This document shows, piece by piece, positions 1 to 8,727 of a DNA stretch of 64,000 bases; position 1 is the stretch's first letter; each line of letters starts with the position of its first letter. The position numbers and the translations under genes are program-made. The stretch is from contig NZ_JAKVBC010000018.1 of assembly GCF_022447245.1 (NCBI RefSeq), forward strand, positions 1 to 64,000. The letters run 5' to 3'. Under the pieces are notes generated by a model. The model worked only from the letters and a program-made list of their open reading frames with translations. It was not told where the DNA came from and did no database searches. This DNA comes from Kordia sp. (GTDB lineage Bacteria; Bacteroidota; Bacteroidia; Flavobacteriales; Flavobacteriaceae).

Positions 1-140
1 TTATCAATACCCAAGGAACATTTTTAGATAGTTTTCTAGATACTAATATTCTTTACAAAAACAATTCTTCTGAAAATGAAGAAGGTGAAAGCCTAGCTTA
101 CAATATGGGGCACTTATCGCCTCCTCCAAATAATAATTAG
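1..140 (+). CDS. C-terminal end of a hypothetical protein, truncated by the window edge
   Basis: The reading frame is open from base 3 to the TAG at 138-140 and gives about 45 residues. Its end, NMGHLSPPP plus three Asn, matches the end of the next gene (NMGQLSPPPRG), and both have an acidic, low-complexity stretch just before it. The two genes are therefore tandem paralogues, 220 bp apart. No domain is recognisable and the function is unknown. The call as coding rests on this shared C-terminus. Confidence 0.65.
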   Translation, partial: INTQGTFLDSFLDTNILYKNNSSENEEGESLAYNMGHLSPPPNNN

Positions 141-359
141 ATTACTTCCTCCAAACCTATCTAATTAATTCTTCTCAATTACAATTTCTAAGATTTCTTC
201 GCTTTACATTTTCATTTTGTAGTTTTTTTCTTAACTTTTCTAAGTTTACCACTTTTTATCAAAAGGGAAAAACACCCAATTTTTGTTTTGTCATTTTTTT
301 TCTAAAAAGATTGGCTAATTTTAACAAAATTTAAAAAGACTAACTAAACTACAACCCTT

Positions 360-1103
360 ATGAAAAATTTAGTACGTACAATTGTTCCTTTGGTTATAGG
401 AGCAGCGATCGGTTTCTTTGTTTGTAAGCAATATTTTTGTGAAAAATGTCCTGATTGTCCTGATTGTCCACCAGCTACAGGTGCCTGTGCACCAACTACG
501 CAAGCTCCAGGAGGTATTATTTCAGTTAATGATGCGATTACCCTGCATGAAAGCTATGTGGGAGATCATTATACAGCAATTAACAATGCGATGGGTGATG
601 ACTTCTTAGATACACAATTTGTATGGTTTGAATACGATAGAATCAAACAGTATATTGGGTATTTAGAAGCTGTACAACAAAAAAACCCTGACAATGATCG
701 TATTTCAGGTATTCGTGTATATTTTGGAGCGCATGATGCAAGTAATAATGAGTATCCAAAGCAACAAACCGTTTTCTTAACACCTACAGTAGATGCTAAA
801 CTAAATGATGAAAACTCTAATATGAATAATCTACCTTTCTATATAGAGCCTGCTAGCGCAAGTGATCCATTAGTTGGAACTTATAGAGTGATTGCCAGAT
901 TATTGATTGATCAGTATCTTAATCCAGATGAACGTGCATTTTTAGCTAATAATAATTTAGCTGGCAGAAAATCTCAAGAGGAAAAAGGTAGTACCGCTCA
1001 AAAATCTGCAAGTGCTAAAAATGATGATGATGATGATGATGATGGAGACAAAACGAGTTTATCTTTTAATATGGGTCAGTTAAGTCCACCTCCAAGAGGA
1101 TAA
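360..1103 (+). CDS. Hypothetical membrane-anchored protein with Cys-Pro repeat and acidic tail
   Basis: The protein has 247 residues. Residues about 7-22 form an N-terminal hydrophobic segment, probably an uncleaved signal anchor. It is followed by a Cys-rich stretch with CPDCPDCPP, then a soluble domain of about 150 residues that I do not recognise, then a run of Asp residues near 222-230 and the C-terminal motif NMGQLSPPP. The preceding gene ends with nearly the same motif, so they are paralogues. The Cys repeats could bind a metal or form disulfides outside the membrane; this is inference. Function unknown. Confidence 0.75.
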   Translation: MKNLVRTIVPLVIGAAIGFFVCKQYFCEKCPDCPDCPPATGACAPTTQAPGGIISVNDAITLHESYVGDHYTAINNAMGDDFLDTQFVWFEYDRIKQYIGYLEAVQQKNPDNDRISGIRVYFGAHDASNNEYPKQQTVFLTPTVDAKLNDENSNMNNLPFYIEPASASDPLVGTYRVIARLLIDQYLNPDERAFLANNNLAGRKSQEEKGSTAQKSASAKNDDDDDDDGDKTSLSFNMGQLSPPPRG

Positions 1104-1133
1104 ATTTATAAAAATCTAAGGTTAACTTATAAA

Positions 1134-1802
1134 ATGGAAGAACTAAAAATAGTTACCTTATTAAGGGAAGGGAGTTTATATTTAGGAGTATTAACAGCTA
1201 TTATTGCTACAATCACTTTTCATAAATATAAAAACTCTTTCCTTAAATATATTTTATATTTTTTGTGGTATGTTGCAATAAATGAGTTTATTGGACTAAT
1301 AGTAAAAACATATTCCGAAGATAGACACAACTCTATAGTATATAATATATATGGTATTGTGAGTTTAGTATTTTTTCTTTCAATCTATAGACATTTTATT
1401 CAAAAGAAGAAATTTAAAAAATACATATCATTTTTTATTGTAAGTTGTGTTGTTCTTTATATTGTAAGTGCATTTTTTATTGATTACATGAAAAATATAC
1501 TTACTATAGCATACCTATATGGATCGATTGCTTTAGCTATAAGTATTGTATTTTATTTTATAGAAACCTTAAATTCAGAGAGAATATTAGTAATATCAAA
1601 AGATATTTTGTTTTGGATTAGTATTGGTCTGTTTATATTTCAAATGGGGATAATTCCTTTTATGATTATAAGAGAATATTATATAGAGTTTGTTCTCCTA
1701 GAACTTAATATTATTTTGTTACTTTATTACGTATTAATATATGTCTTAAATATATGCTATATAACAGGTTTTATTTGGGGTCAGAAGTTACTGAACGAAT
1801 AG
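1134..1802 (+). CDS. Polytopic membrane protein of unknown function, likely operon partner of the histidine kinase
   Basis: The 222 residues contain about seven hydrophobic helices, almost without loops, and no recognised motif. The gene starts 30 bp after the preceding gene, and its end overlaps the longest reading of the histidine kinase gene by 49 bp. Such a protein could serve as the membrane sensor input for the kinase, which has only one short TM helix of its own. That role is an inference from position. Confidence 0.75.
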   Translation: MEELKIVTLLREGSLYLGVLTAIIATITFHKYKNSFLKYILYFLWYVAINEFIGLIVKTYSEDRHNSIVYNIYGIVSLVFFLSIYRHFIQKKKFKKYISFFIVSCVVLYIVSAFFIDYMKNILTIAYLYGSIALAISIVFYFIETLNSERILVISKDILFWISIGLFIFQMGIIPFMIIREYYIEFVLLELNIILLLYYVLIYVLNICYITGFIWGQKLLNE

Positions 1803-2536
1803 CAGTTATAACAACTTTTATTTTTATTGTATTAGTTATTATAATTATTATTCTTTTCATGGTATTCATCAAGCGAAAGAATAACCTCTTAACCGAAAAA
1901 CAACAAGCACAACGCGAATTTGAAAATGCTATTGCAGAGACGCAAATTGAGATTCGTGAACAAACTTTGCGCAATATTAGTTGGGAATTGCATGACAATA
2001 TTGGGCAATTATTGACTTTAGCCAAAATACAATTGCATCAACTCGCAGGTTGCAACGAAGACATCTCTGGTGTAAGTGAAACCATTTCAAATAGTTTGAC
2101 AGAATTACGTGCGCTTTCCAAATTGATCAATCCGGATGCGTTGAAAAATATTATGCTGCCTGAAGCTTTAAATCTGGAAGTTGCTCGTTTTAACCGACTT
2201 AATTTTATTGAAGCCACCTTAACTATTGAAGGCGACGAAAAAATCATTGATGATAAAGCAGAAATCATTCTGTTTCGTATCTTACAAGAGTTCTTTTCAA
2301 ATACCATCAAACATGCAAAAGCCTCAAAATTAGATGTGATGTTAACCTATACTGATGCAACACTGACGATTGTTGCCAACGATAATGGAAAGGGCTTCGA
2401 TAAATCGCTTGAAAAATCTAATAAAGGTATCGGATTGCTTAACATGAAGAGTAGAGGAAAATTAATTGGCGCTGAAATTGAACTTGAATCTGAGCTTGAA
2501 AAAGGAACACAACTGACGATTATTTACTACCTTTAG
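1754..2536 (+). CDS. NarL-type sensor histidine kinase
   Basis: This is a HisKA_3/HATPase_c kinase of the class that phosphorylates LuxR/NarL-type response regulators. One TM helix lies at about residues 16-38, followed by a short coiled coil. The H-box is ISWELHDNIGQLL, with His80 as the predicted phosphorylation site. The ATP-binding region has the N-box NTIKHAKA and the G1 box DNGKGFD, and a GIGLLNMKSR stretch follows. There is no periplasmic sensor domain. The start is uncertain: the longest frame overlaps the upstream membrane protein by 49 bp, and a TTG at 1775 would shorten the overlap. The response regulator follows after 69 bp. Confidence 0.88.
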   Translation: MLYNRFYLGSEVTERIAVITTFIFIVLVIIIIILFMVFIKRKNNLLTEKQQAQREFENAIAETQIEIREQTLRNISWELHDNIGQLLTLAKIQLHQLAGCNEDISGVSETISNSLTELRALSKLINPDALKNIMLPEALNLEVARFNRLNFIEATLTIEGDEKIIDDKAEIILFRILQEFFSNTIKHAKASKLDVMLTYTDATLTIVANDNGKGFDKSLEKSNKGIGLLNMKSRGKLIGAEIELESELEKGTQLTIIYYL

Positions 2537-2605
2537 TGATATTTTTTGTACTTAGTACATCAATAAATACACATATTTTAACACAATTAACCTAAAACCA
2601 GTATT

Positions 2606-3250
2606 TTGAAAACATATTCTGTTGTCATCGTAGAAGATCACGTATTATTATCACAAGCCATTGGCGGTTTGGTCGATTCTTTTGACCGATTTAAAGTAAG
2701 CTATTTGTGTAAAAACGGAAAAGAACTTATTACACGCTTAGAAGAAAAGAATACGAATGTTCCAGATATTGTATTGATGGACATTAATATGCCACTTATG
2801 AATGGTATTGAAACAACCACGTGGATTACAGAGCATTTTCCTAATATTGATGTTATTGGACTTTCTATTGAAGAAGACGAACGTACTATTATACAAATGT
2901 TGCGTGCTGGAGCCAAAGGATATTTGATGAAAGATGTGGAAAAGAGTGTCCTTGAAATGGCGTTAAACGAGGTGATTACGAATGGATTTTATCACTCGAA
3001 GCATGTGACTAATATTTTGATAGGTTCGTTGAATGGAAAAGGAAGCTCAGGAACGAAATTGAAAGAAAATGAAATTGAGTTTATGAAATTGGTCTGTACT
3101 GAAATGACCTATAAACAGATTGCTGATAAGATGTGCCTGAGTCCAAAAACAATTGATGGCTATAGAGATGCCTTGTTTGAAAAGTTGGATGTAAAGAATA
3201 GAATTGGACTTGTTATTTATGCAATAAAGAATAAGATTTATTTACCATAG
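2606..3250 (+). CDS. NarL/FixJ-type response regulator
   Basis: A receiver domain fills residues 1-125, with the acidic pocket VEDH, the phospho-acceptor Asp59 in VLMDINMP and the conserved Lys in AGAKGYLMKD. A LuxR-type HTH follows at about residues 150-210 (LKENEIEFMKLVC, TYKQIADKM, SPKTIDGYR). It is the cognate partner of the kinase just upstream. The start codon is TTG at 2606, which is supported because MKTYSVVIVEDH starts exactly at the expected first receiver strand. Target genes are unknown. Confidence 0.92.
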   Translation: MKTYSVVIVEDHVLLSQAIGGLVDSFDRFKVSYLCKNGKELITRLEEKNTNVPDIVLMDINMPLMNGIETTTWITEHFPNIDVIGLSIEEDERTIIQMLRAGAKGYLMKDVEKSVLEMALNEVITNGFYHSKHVTNILIGSLNGKGSSGTKLKENEIEFMKLVCTEMTYKQIADKMCLSPKTIDGYRDALFEKLDVKNRIGLVIYAIKNKIYLP

Positions 3251-3290
3251 CTTCACTTCGACTTCACTAAGTGTTGACGCTATATATTAG

Positions 3291-4772
3291 TTAAGACTTT
3301 TTATTTAAAGATATCTTGCTATACTTTGCATTGATATTGATTTCACTACCAGAGTTTGCACTTTTTTGATATCCGCGAACAATGGTGTTGAACTGTGTTT
3401 TATTTTCAGTTCCTGTCACGGTTTCAGGATATGAAATTTTAGAACTAGAACCAATATAGTACAGTTTAAAAGCAGTAGATGGCAACTGAATGCGTGCATC
3501 TGTATTTTCTAAAATAATATCTAAGGTTTTAAAATCTTCGCCAACGTTGTGAATCAATAAGTTTCCAAAAGTTCCGCTAATAATTCCACTCTCACCTAGT
3601 GTTCCTACGCTTACTTTTGATGAATTGGACATCAGATTAATATTTTGAACCGATTGTAAATCTACATTCTTTACAAAATTTACTTTCAAAGCGCCGTTGT
3701 TCCATTTGGTAACATGAATGGGTGCATACGACGTTTCTATCGTCGTATTAGCACCTTCAATAACATTGGCATACAAAGCTGCGTGTGACAGCTTTGCATC
3801 CATATTTTCTCCTACTGCAGCAATGGTTACTTCTCCATGACGTACATTGAGTTTTAACTTTGCTTTTTTAGGCATCTTAATTTTGATGGTTTTCTTAACT
3901 TTAAAATGTTTGTCATCTTTAGAAATAAAGAAAATATTATCATATCCTCCATATTTATCTTTCAATTCTAACACTTTAGCATTCTCTAGCTTTTTTAAAG
4001 CTAATTCTTGTTTTTTTAAAGCTAATTTGTGTTTCTTCATTGCTTTTTCTTGGTATATTTTTGCTTTTTTTAGTGCTTTTTCTTTGATCATTGCTAATTT
4101 CTTTTCTTGCAGCTTTTGCTTTTTCATAAACTTTTCTAGCACTTTTTTACGCTCTTTTTGCTTCTCTTCAAATTTCTTTTGCCATTTCTCCATTTCTTCT
4201 TTGAATTTTTCTTCATCAAAGTCAGATTTGAATTCCTCTTTCCACTTTTTTAAATATGCTTCTCCATCTTTTTCAAATGCTTCATAGTCAAACTTTAAGT
4301 TAGACATAGATTCAATCACTGTCACAGGGAATTCTGGAATTTCTACAATTTCCTGAATTTCTGCAAACTCAGCTATTTCTGGCATTTCTATAACCATTGG
4401 AAAGTCGTGCTCCATAATAATTGGATCTGCTAGTACAAATTCACTCGCATCACCAAATAATGAGTGGCCTCCTTTTGAAGTCACAGTAACCTTTTCACTG
4501 TTTCCAATTGCTTTAAAGTTCCATTTTTTCATGTACTCTTCTACTTCTTCATCGGTAGCGTCTTCTACTTCGATTGTTGCTGTGATTTCCACTTTATTTT
4601 TATTCCAAGTGTCAAACTCTACATCAGCATGCGAAGTATTAATATCTAAGGTAACGTCTTTATTTACAGTAAAAACTTCCTTTTTTGTTCGTTTTTTTGA
4701 TTGTGAGTATCCAAAGCTAATGATCAAGAGTGCGATCAATAGACTTTGTGTTCGTTTTGATTTATGAAACAT
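3291..4772 (-). CDS. Exported DUF4097-type adhesin-like protein with a long charged helix insert
   Basis: The protein has 493 residues and a signal peptide ending near GYSQ. An N-terminal beta stretch (about 35-110) and a C-terminal repetitive beta stretch (about 290-490) resemble the DUF4097/GIN putative-adhesin family. Between them, at about residues 165-275, is a very Lys/Glu-rich, almost uninterrupted helix with repeats of the type LKKQELALKKLE. Such an insert is not typical of the family. It is the last gene of a three-gene unit after an ECF sigma gene and an anti-sigma-like gene, overlapping the latter by 11 bp. It is probably their cell-envelope output or sensor. Confidence 0.8.
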   Translation of the reverse strand: MFHKSKRTQSLLIALLIISFGYSQSKKRTKKEVFTVNKDVTLDINTSHADVEFDTWNKNKVEITATIEVEDATDEEVEEYMKKWNFKAIGNSEKVTVTSKGGHSLFGDASEFVLADPIIMEHDFPMVIEMPEIAEFAEIQEIVEIPEFPVTVIESMSNLKFDYEAFEKDGEAYLKKWKEEFKSDFDEEKFKEEMEKWQKKFEEKQKERKKVLEKFMKKQKLQEKKLAMIKEKALKKAKIYQEKAMKKHKLALKKQELALKKLENAKVLELKDKYGGYDNIFFISKDDKHFKVKKTIKIKMPKKAKLKLNVRHGEVTIAAVGENMDAKLSHAALYANVIEGANTTIETSYAPIHVTKWNNGALKVNFVKNVDLQSVQNINLMSNSSKVSVGTLGESGIISGTFGNLLIHNVGEDFKTLDIILENTDARIQLPSTAFKLYYIGSSSKISYPETVTGTENKTQFNTIVRGYQKSANSGSEININAKYSKISLNKKS

Positions 4773-5352
4773 CGTCTTCTGATTTTTTTAGTTCACTTAA
4801 TTTTTCCTTTAATTGATATAGCAATTTCAGCCTTAACTGCAAGTTGTCAATCATTGCATTGATGGTTTGTTCATTAGGTCCAATGTCCGTTAACTCTTTT
4901 TGCAATACTTTATGTTCTTCGTTTAATTGCGACAATTGTTGCATATAACTTTCAAACAGTTGCTTCCCGATTTCAGAGACTTCTACTTGCGTCAATTCGT
5001 AATTAATGTTTGCCACATAGTAATCTTCTATCTTTTTTAAATCAGGAGAAATATCGCCTAAGCTTTTTAGAGAAGGTTTTTCGACTTCTTTAGCATTTGC
5101 ATGGTTATTTACAATATCTAAATCAATGGGTCCGTTAGGAATTTGTTGGTATACAAATATGCTCAAGCTTGCAATTAAAATAACAGCTACCGCAATTTTA
5201 TAGGGAGAGAAAGAAGACTTTTTAACTTCCTTTTCTTCTTGTGGCAATGCAGTTTCCAATCGTTCTAAAAAACGAGCTTCATGTCCGTCTGACAATCCTT
5301 TTTGAATATGTAATTGTTCTTTTTTCAACAAATCTTTAATATCCTGTCCCAT
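4762..5352 (-). CDS. Single-pass membrane protein, anti-sigma-factor-like
   Basis: The 196-residue protein has a cytoplasmic N-terminus of about 50 residues with GHEARFLERLE, one TM helix at about 51-68 (IAVAVILIASLSIFVYQQI), and a periplasmic part with a long coiled coil near the C-terminus. It overlaps the start of the upstream sigma factor gene's end by 17 bp and the downstream adhesin-like gene by 11 bp. Topology and position fit a membrane-bound anti-sigma factor or a regulator of it. The zinc-binding HxxxCxxC motif of ZAS-type anti-sigma factors is not present, so the role is inferred from context only. Confidence 0.78.
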   Translation of the reverse strand: MGQDIKDLLKKEQLHIQKGLSDGHEARFLERLETALPQEEKEVKKSSFSPYKIAVAVILIASLSIFVYQQIPNGPIDLDIVNNHANAKEVEKPSLKSLGDISPDLKKIEDYYVANINYELTQVEVSEIGKQLFESYMQQLSQLNEEHKVLQKELTDIGPNEQTINAMIDNLQLRLKLLYQLKEKLSELKKSEDDVS

Positions 5353-5881
5353 GACTTCTCTTTTTTAATGCTTCTTGTAACTTCTTTTTTCCTCGTAATA
5401 ATTGTGTACGTGATGCAGTTGATGAAATGTTTAATATTTCTGAAATTTCTTGATGATCGTATCCTTCTAACAAGAATAAAATCAGAACGACTCTGTATTT
5501 ATCAGGCAATTTTTCAATTTCAGCTTTTACTTCTTCCAACGTAGTATCATCTCTCGTTTGCCAATTATCTTCTTCGACAACTACTTCTAGTTGCGCTTCG
5601 TCAATGGAGATATAATAGTTTTGTTTAGCACGTAATTTATCTAAACTTTTATTAATGACAATCTTTTTTAGCCAAGCTCCAAAACTTACTTCAGCGGTAT
5701 ACTGATCTATTTTTTTAAATGCATTGATAAATGCTTCTTGCATGGCATCTTCTGCATCTTCTGTATGTTTCAAAAATCGATTGGCAACAACAAACATTCC
5801 TTCACAATACTGCCTGTACAAACGCAGTTGTGCTTTCCTGTCATTATTCTTACACTTTTCGATGAGCTCAATTTGAGACAT
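5336..5881 (-). CDS. ECF-type RNA polymerase sigma factor
   Basis: The 181 residues match the sigma-70 ECF family. Region 2 includes DAEDAMQEAFINAFKKI (about residues 43-60), and region 4 includes LPDKYRVVLILFLLEGYDH followed by the HTH QEISEILNISSTASRTQL. It opens the minus-strand operon with a membrane anti-sigma-like protein and a DUF4097-type protein. This layout is common for Bacteroidota envelope-stress units. A short non-coding region of 277 bp separates it from the divergent lanthipeptide remnant; I could not identify an autoregulated promoter there. Confidence 0.92.
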   Translation of the reverse strand: MSQIELIEKCKNNDRKAQLRLYRQYCEGMFVVANRFLKHTEDAEDAMQEAFINAFKKIDQYTAEVSFGAWLKKIVINKSLDKLRAKQNYYISIDEAQLEVVVEEDNWQTRDDTTLEEVKAEIEKLPDKYRVVLILFLLEGYDHQEISEILNISSTASRTQLLRGKKKLQEALKKRSHGTGY

Positions 5882-6158
5882 ACTATAAGTTCGCTTTTTG
5901 GTTTTGGTTATTGCTATACGTTTCTAAAGACGTAGCAGTTTTTGTAATGTGACAATAAATTATAAAAAATAGATTAATTGCCTATTTTTATTTGTCTTAA
6001 AATTTACCACAGAACTCCATAACATCATATTTTACAACCTGTTAACTTTCTAAAAAATTTCTCTAAAAAATAAATCACATGTGTTTGTTTATGTTTTTAG
6101 CATAGATAATGCTTATTGAAATTATCTAATTGTAAGGATAACCACAAAATAAATTATC

Positions 6159-6410
6159 ATGAAAAAAAGAAGTTTGTAAAACAAATTAGCTATTCGTAAA
6201 AACATTGTTAGCACTTTTGATACTGAAGCTGCGAAAGGAGGAACTGGCGATACATTTAATCACGGACCATCAAAAAATCCTATGTGTACTTTTGATGATG
6301 CATGTTTTAGTAAAGGTCCAGGTTGCAGCAGATGGCAGTATGTTAATCTAAAAGAAATTTATGTAAAAGCAGGAGTAGACTTCGGTTTATTCCCATTTTC
6401 AGACAAGTAA
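6159..6410 (+). pseudogene. Class I lanthipeptide-type precursor, nonsense-mutated
   Basis: The frame starts MKKRSL and meets TAA at codon 7 (6177-6179). It then continues open to 6410 as NKLAIRKNIVSTFDTEAAKGG followed by a core of about 50 residues with three Cys. The leader (MKKxxLxNKLxIxKxxVSxF ending KGG) is the form seen in flavobacterial class I lanthipeptide precursors. A single base change in codon 7 (for example AAA to TAA) explains the stop. No modification enzyme or transporter lies nearby. A downstream start is unlikely because it would cut the leader. Confidence 0.7.
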
Positions 6411-6484
6411 CAACTTACTTTATCAGAATTATTGTACAAAATTTCATATCTTTTTTGAAATTTACAATCTAAACTCGAAGAATC

Positions 6485-6919
6485 ATGAATATTATAGATG
6501 CGCTTTACGGTAGTCAGTATTACGAATTGAAAAATAAAGGATACGATGTGCAAAAAGGGCGTTTTTATGGAAATTTATTATTCACCGCAATTATTCTTAT
6601 CTATCTTTTTGTAACGATTATTATTTTAAATTTTATTTCCGAAGACATTCTTGATGATCTTTTAAAACCTTTACGAAAAATAGTTGGCAGAAGCATGGGA
6701 AAAGCCATGAGTCAAATTGTTGCTATTCCTTTGATTCTGGTTATATACTTTATTGTGGCATTGCTTTTTGGTTCAAAAAAACGTTATGAAAAGAGTTTTC
6801 AAAAATATTCAGAAGCTTCAGAAGAAAAACGAAAGAAAGTCTCTGAAAATATGATTGGTGTTTTTATTATTGGCTTGCTTTTATTGGTTGTTTTGGCAAT
6901 TACGAGTTTGTTTTTGTAA
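6485..6919 (+). CDS. Hypothetical membrane protein
   Basis: The 144-residue protein has TM helices at about residues 29-51, 77-97 and 122-142, linked by short charged loops (KPLRKIVGRSMGKAMSQ between the first two). The family is not recognised. The gene stands alone between a decayed peptide gene and a decayed sensor gene. It is kept as a gene because it is intact, has a clear ATG and has a hydrophobicity pattern typical of a real inner-membrane protein. Confidence 0.65.
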   Translation: MNIIDALYGSQYYELKNKGYDVQKGRFYGNLLFTAIILIYLFVTIIILNFISEDILDDLLKPLRKIVGRSMGKAMSQIVAIPLILVIYFIVALLFGSKKRYEKSFQKYSEASEEKRKKVSENMIGVFIIGLLLLVVLAITSLFL

Positions 6920-7035
6920 GTGAATCAACTTTTGTATAGATTCCTAAATCTTAATTCAAAGTTTTATCACTTTATAATTTTTCTTCTTAAGAATTAATTT
7001 TATATAATTACGTTTTGTAACTCTTCGACTCTTCG

Positions 7036-7364
7036 GTGAAAAAAATATTTATATTCTTATTACTAATCCTTTTGAGTACGTTTGTTTTTGGGCAAACAAA
7101 AACTCTTTTGTCAAAAGCACAATAAAGTATAGCATAGAAGATGGCTATAAAATTAACGATCCTAGTTATGTTTCGTATGATGCATTAGGTTGGTTATGGA
7201 TTGCTGGTAGAAGTGCTCAAAAAAATCAATGTACCTTGGAAAATAACGAATATATCATTCAACGGTTTGATGGCATCAATTTTTATGATGTAAAATTGCC
7301 AGAATTTATTCTAAATTTAAAAAGCTATTGTCTGAATTTCGGTAGAACAAAAAAAGCTTCCTAA
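7036..7364 (+). pseudogene. 5' fragment of a two-component-regulator propeller protein, frameshifted
   Basis: From GTG at 7036 the frame encodes a signal peptide (VKKIFIFLLLILLSTFVFGQ) and stops at 7123-7125. After a one-base shift near 7100 a second frame continues through NSFVKSTIKYSIEDG, then DALGWLWIAGRS and IIQRFDGINFYDV, to TAA at 7362-7364. These are the hallmarks of the first Reg_prop blades (DxxGxxWxxG, RFDG) at the N-terminus of hybrid sensor or SusR-like regulators. Only about 110 of an expected 900 or more residues remain, so the gene is both truncated and frameshifted. Confidence 0.7.
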
Positions 7365-7372
7365 AAAGAAAG
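7345..7372 (-). terminator. Candidate rho-independent terminator (minus strand)
   Basis: Read on the minus strand, AAGGCTT pairs with AAGCTTT (one G-U pair) around a ten-base T-rich loop and is followed by a T run. It lies about 30 bp after the small minus-strand frame at 7402-7485. It overlaps the end of the propeller remnant. Confidence 0.4.
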
Positions 7373-7401
7373 CCTTGTAAAATATATGAAGATTTATCTT
7401 T

Positions 7402-7485
7402 TTAGAATACCAGTATTGCCCTACCAAAAAATACAGTTCTGATAGCGCCGTTTAATGCAATGATGTTAACGTTTGTTGTTTTCAT
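7402..7485 (-). CDS. Candidate 27-residue small protein
   Basis: A minus-strand frame ATG (7483-7485) to TAA (7402-7404) encodes MKTTNVNIIALNG followed by AIRTVFFGRAILVF, a short amphipathic or hydrophobic peptide. A TATATTCG box resembling the TAnnTTTG -7 element lies some 20 bp upstream, and a candidate terminator follows the stop. No family is recognised. It may instead be the leader of a small RNA, or chance. Confidence 0.3.
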   Translation of the reverse strand: MKTTNVNIIALNGAIRTVFFGRAILVF

Positions 7486-7542
7486 TTGTCTAAAATTCTG
7501 TCGCGAATATAAATTTTTATAGGGAATAAAAACTCTGATCGT

Positions 7543-7992
7543 TTAATCTTTAAAAAACATAAAGGTAACCCAAACGATTACAGAAGAGAAAAAGATTCCA
7601 ATTGTATTGGCTGCAAATGCTTGTTTTCGCTCAATATTGAATAAGTAAGTAGCTATGGTTCCTGCATATACTCCAGTTCCAGGAACAGGAATCATAACAA
7701 AAAGCATCAATCCCCAAAAACCATATTTTTGAATTTTATCTTTCGCTCCTTTTTTGGCTCTTTTGGCTACCCACAATGCTCCTTTTTTGTAGTTACGCCA
7801 ACGTAAAAAGTAACGGTTTACGTGATCTAGGAAAAAAATCATGACAGGAAATACCAGTACATTCGCAATAAATGCAGCTACAAAAATAACATACGGATTT
7901 GCTTCAGATTGCAACCCAATAGGAATACCAACTTTAGCTTCTCCGAGCGGAGAAATACTCCACATCATGGTTATAAGAATATCTTCAATCAC
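7543..7992 (-). CDS. Putative small multidrug export protein (COG2426 / Sm_multidrug_ex family)
   Basis: The 149 residues match the DedA-like Sm_multidrug_ex family in length and pattern. They include the N-terminal re-entrant region with SPLGEAKVGIPIGL and the conserved central segment IQKYGFWGLMLFVMIPVPGTGVYAGT, plus about four membrane segments. Family members are annotated as small exporters, but the substrate is not established. It is the only apparently intact conventional gene between 6.9 and 9.5 kb and appears to be monocistronic. Confidence 0.85.
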   Translation of the reverse strand: MIEDILITMMWSISPLGEAKVGIPIGLQSEANPYVIFVAAFIANVLVFPVMIFFLDHVNRYFLRWRNYKKGALWVAKRAKKGAKDKIQKYGFWGLMLFVMIPVPGTGVYAGTIATYLFNIERKQAFAANTIGIFFSSVIVWVTFMFFKD

Positions 7993-8247
7993 AATTTTAT
8001 TTTAAAAGGACTGCAAAATTACGTCAATTTGTACTGTGAACAAATTTTAGATCTTTAAATTTTTTATAAAAAACTTCCTTATGTACTTGGTTATATTGAT
8101 TTATCATTACATTTTCCTTTTTTTATTTTTAATTATGCGCAATAGTGAAAAGTGAAATCAAATCTACAGGTGACTTACGTCACAAATGTGAATACTTCTA
8201 GAATGTAAAAACCAAAAAATGTATCGAAGTATTTAATGACTTGTGAA
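7993..8247. other. Intergenic stretch without recognised features
   Basis: This AT-rich stretch lies upstream of the exporter gene and before the next gene remnant. It must hold the promoter of the minus-strand exporter gene, but I see no confident -7/-33 pair. Confidence 0.4.
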
Positions 8248-8654
8248 ATTTTGATTGAATTTTATCTAGAAACTAATGAACTTATCTATCATAGACATGC
8301 CTTATCGCTCCCTTTTCAATATCAGAAAAGCTCTCAGGTGGTTTCTGCTTTATGATATATGCAGCGAGCTTTTAAAGTTATGCTTTCACAAGGTACCGTT
8401 TTAGAATATCCGAAGAACTTAGTAAATGACACAGATAAACTAGTTTGATATGTTCCTAATGTCAGAACAGGAGATTACAGAAATGATTAAGTAAAATCGC
8501 TGTTAAAGAATGCTATTGAATTTGCCATTTCGAATATGAAAAAGCCAACGGGCTGACATAAAAACAGCTAGTTTATACACTTATCACAGCTTTTGTCGTT
8601 GTACCATCAATTATTTTAGTTTTAAGTTTTTTATTCTTTTTTAAATCCTATTAA
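8248..8654 (+). pseudogene. Remnant of a membrane-anchored protein gene
   Basis: One frame from 8248 reads as protein-like sequence (LIEFYLETNELIYHRHALSL, then KVMLSQGTVLEYPKNLV, then SLLKNAIEFAISNMKKP) but has in-frame stops at about 8352, 8447 and 8488. A shifted frame ends with a hydrophobic helix LVYTLITAFVVVPSII and FFFKSY before TAA at 8652. Two of the stops are TGA, as expected from decayed Trp codons. The family is unrecognised. The long protein-like composition across several stops argues for a decayed gene rather than noise. Confidence 0.5.
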
Positions 8655-8727
8655 ACAAAAAAAGAAAAAAGCAAGAAACCTTCCTCGCACTTTCATATTA
8701 ATCATATAAAATTAAATTGAAAAAGAA

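Noticed and set aside
3847-4287. Plus-strand frame of 146 residues opposite the adhesin-like gene
   Set aside because: Its Phe/Ser-rich composition is the antisense image of the Lys/Glu-rich helix of the minus-strand gene; no independent support.
6359-6553. Minus-strand frame of 64 residues
   Set aside because: Overlaps the precursor remnant and the start of an intact membrane-protein gene, without any domain or promoter support.
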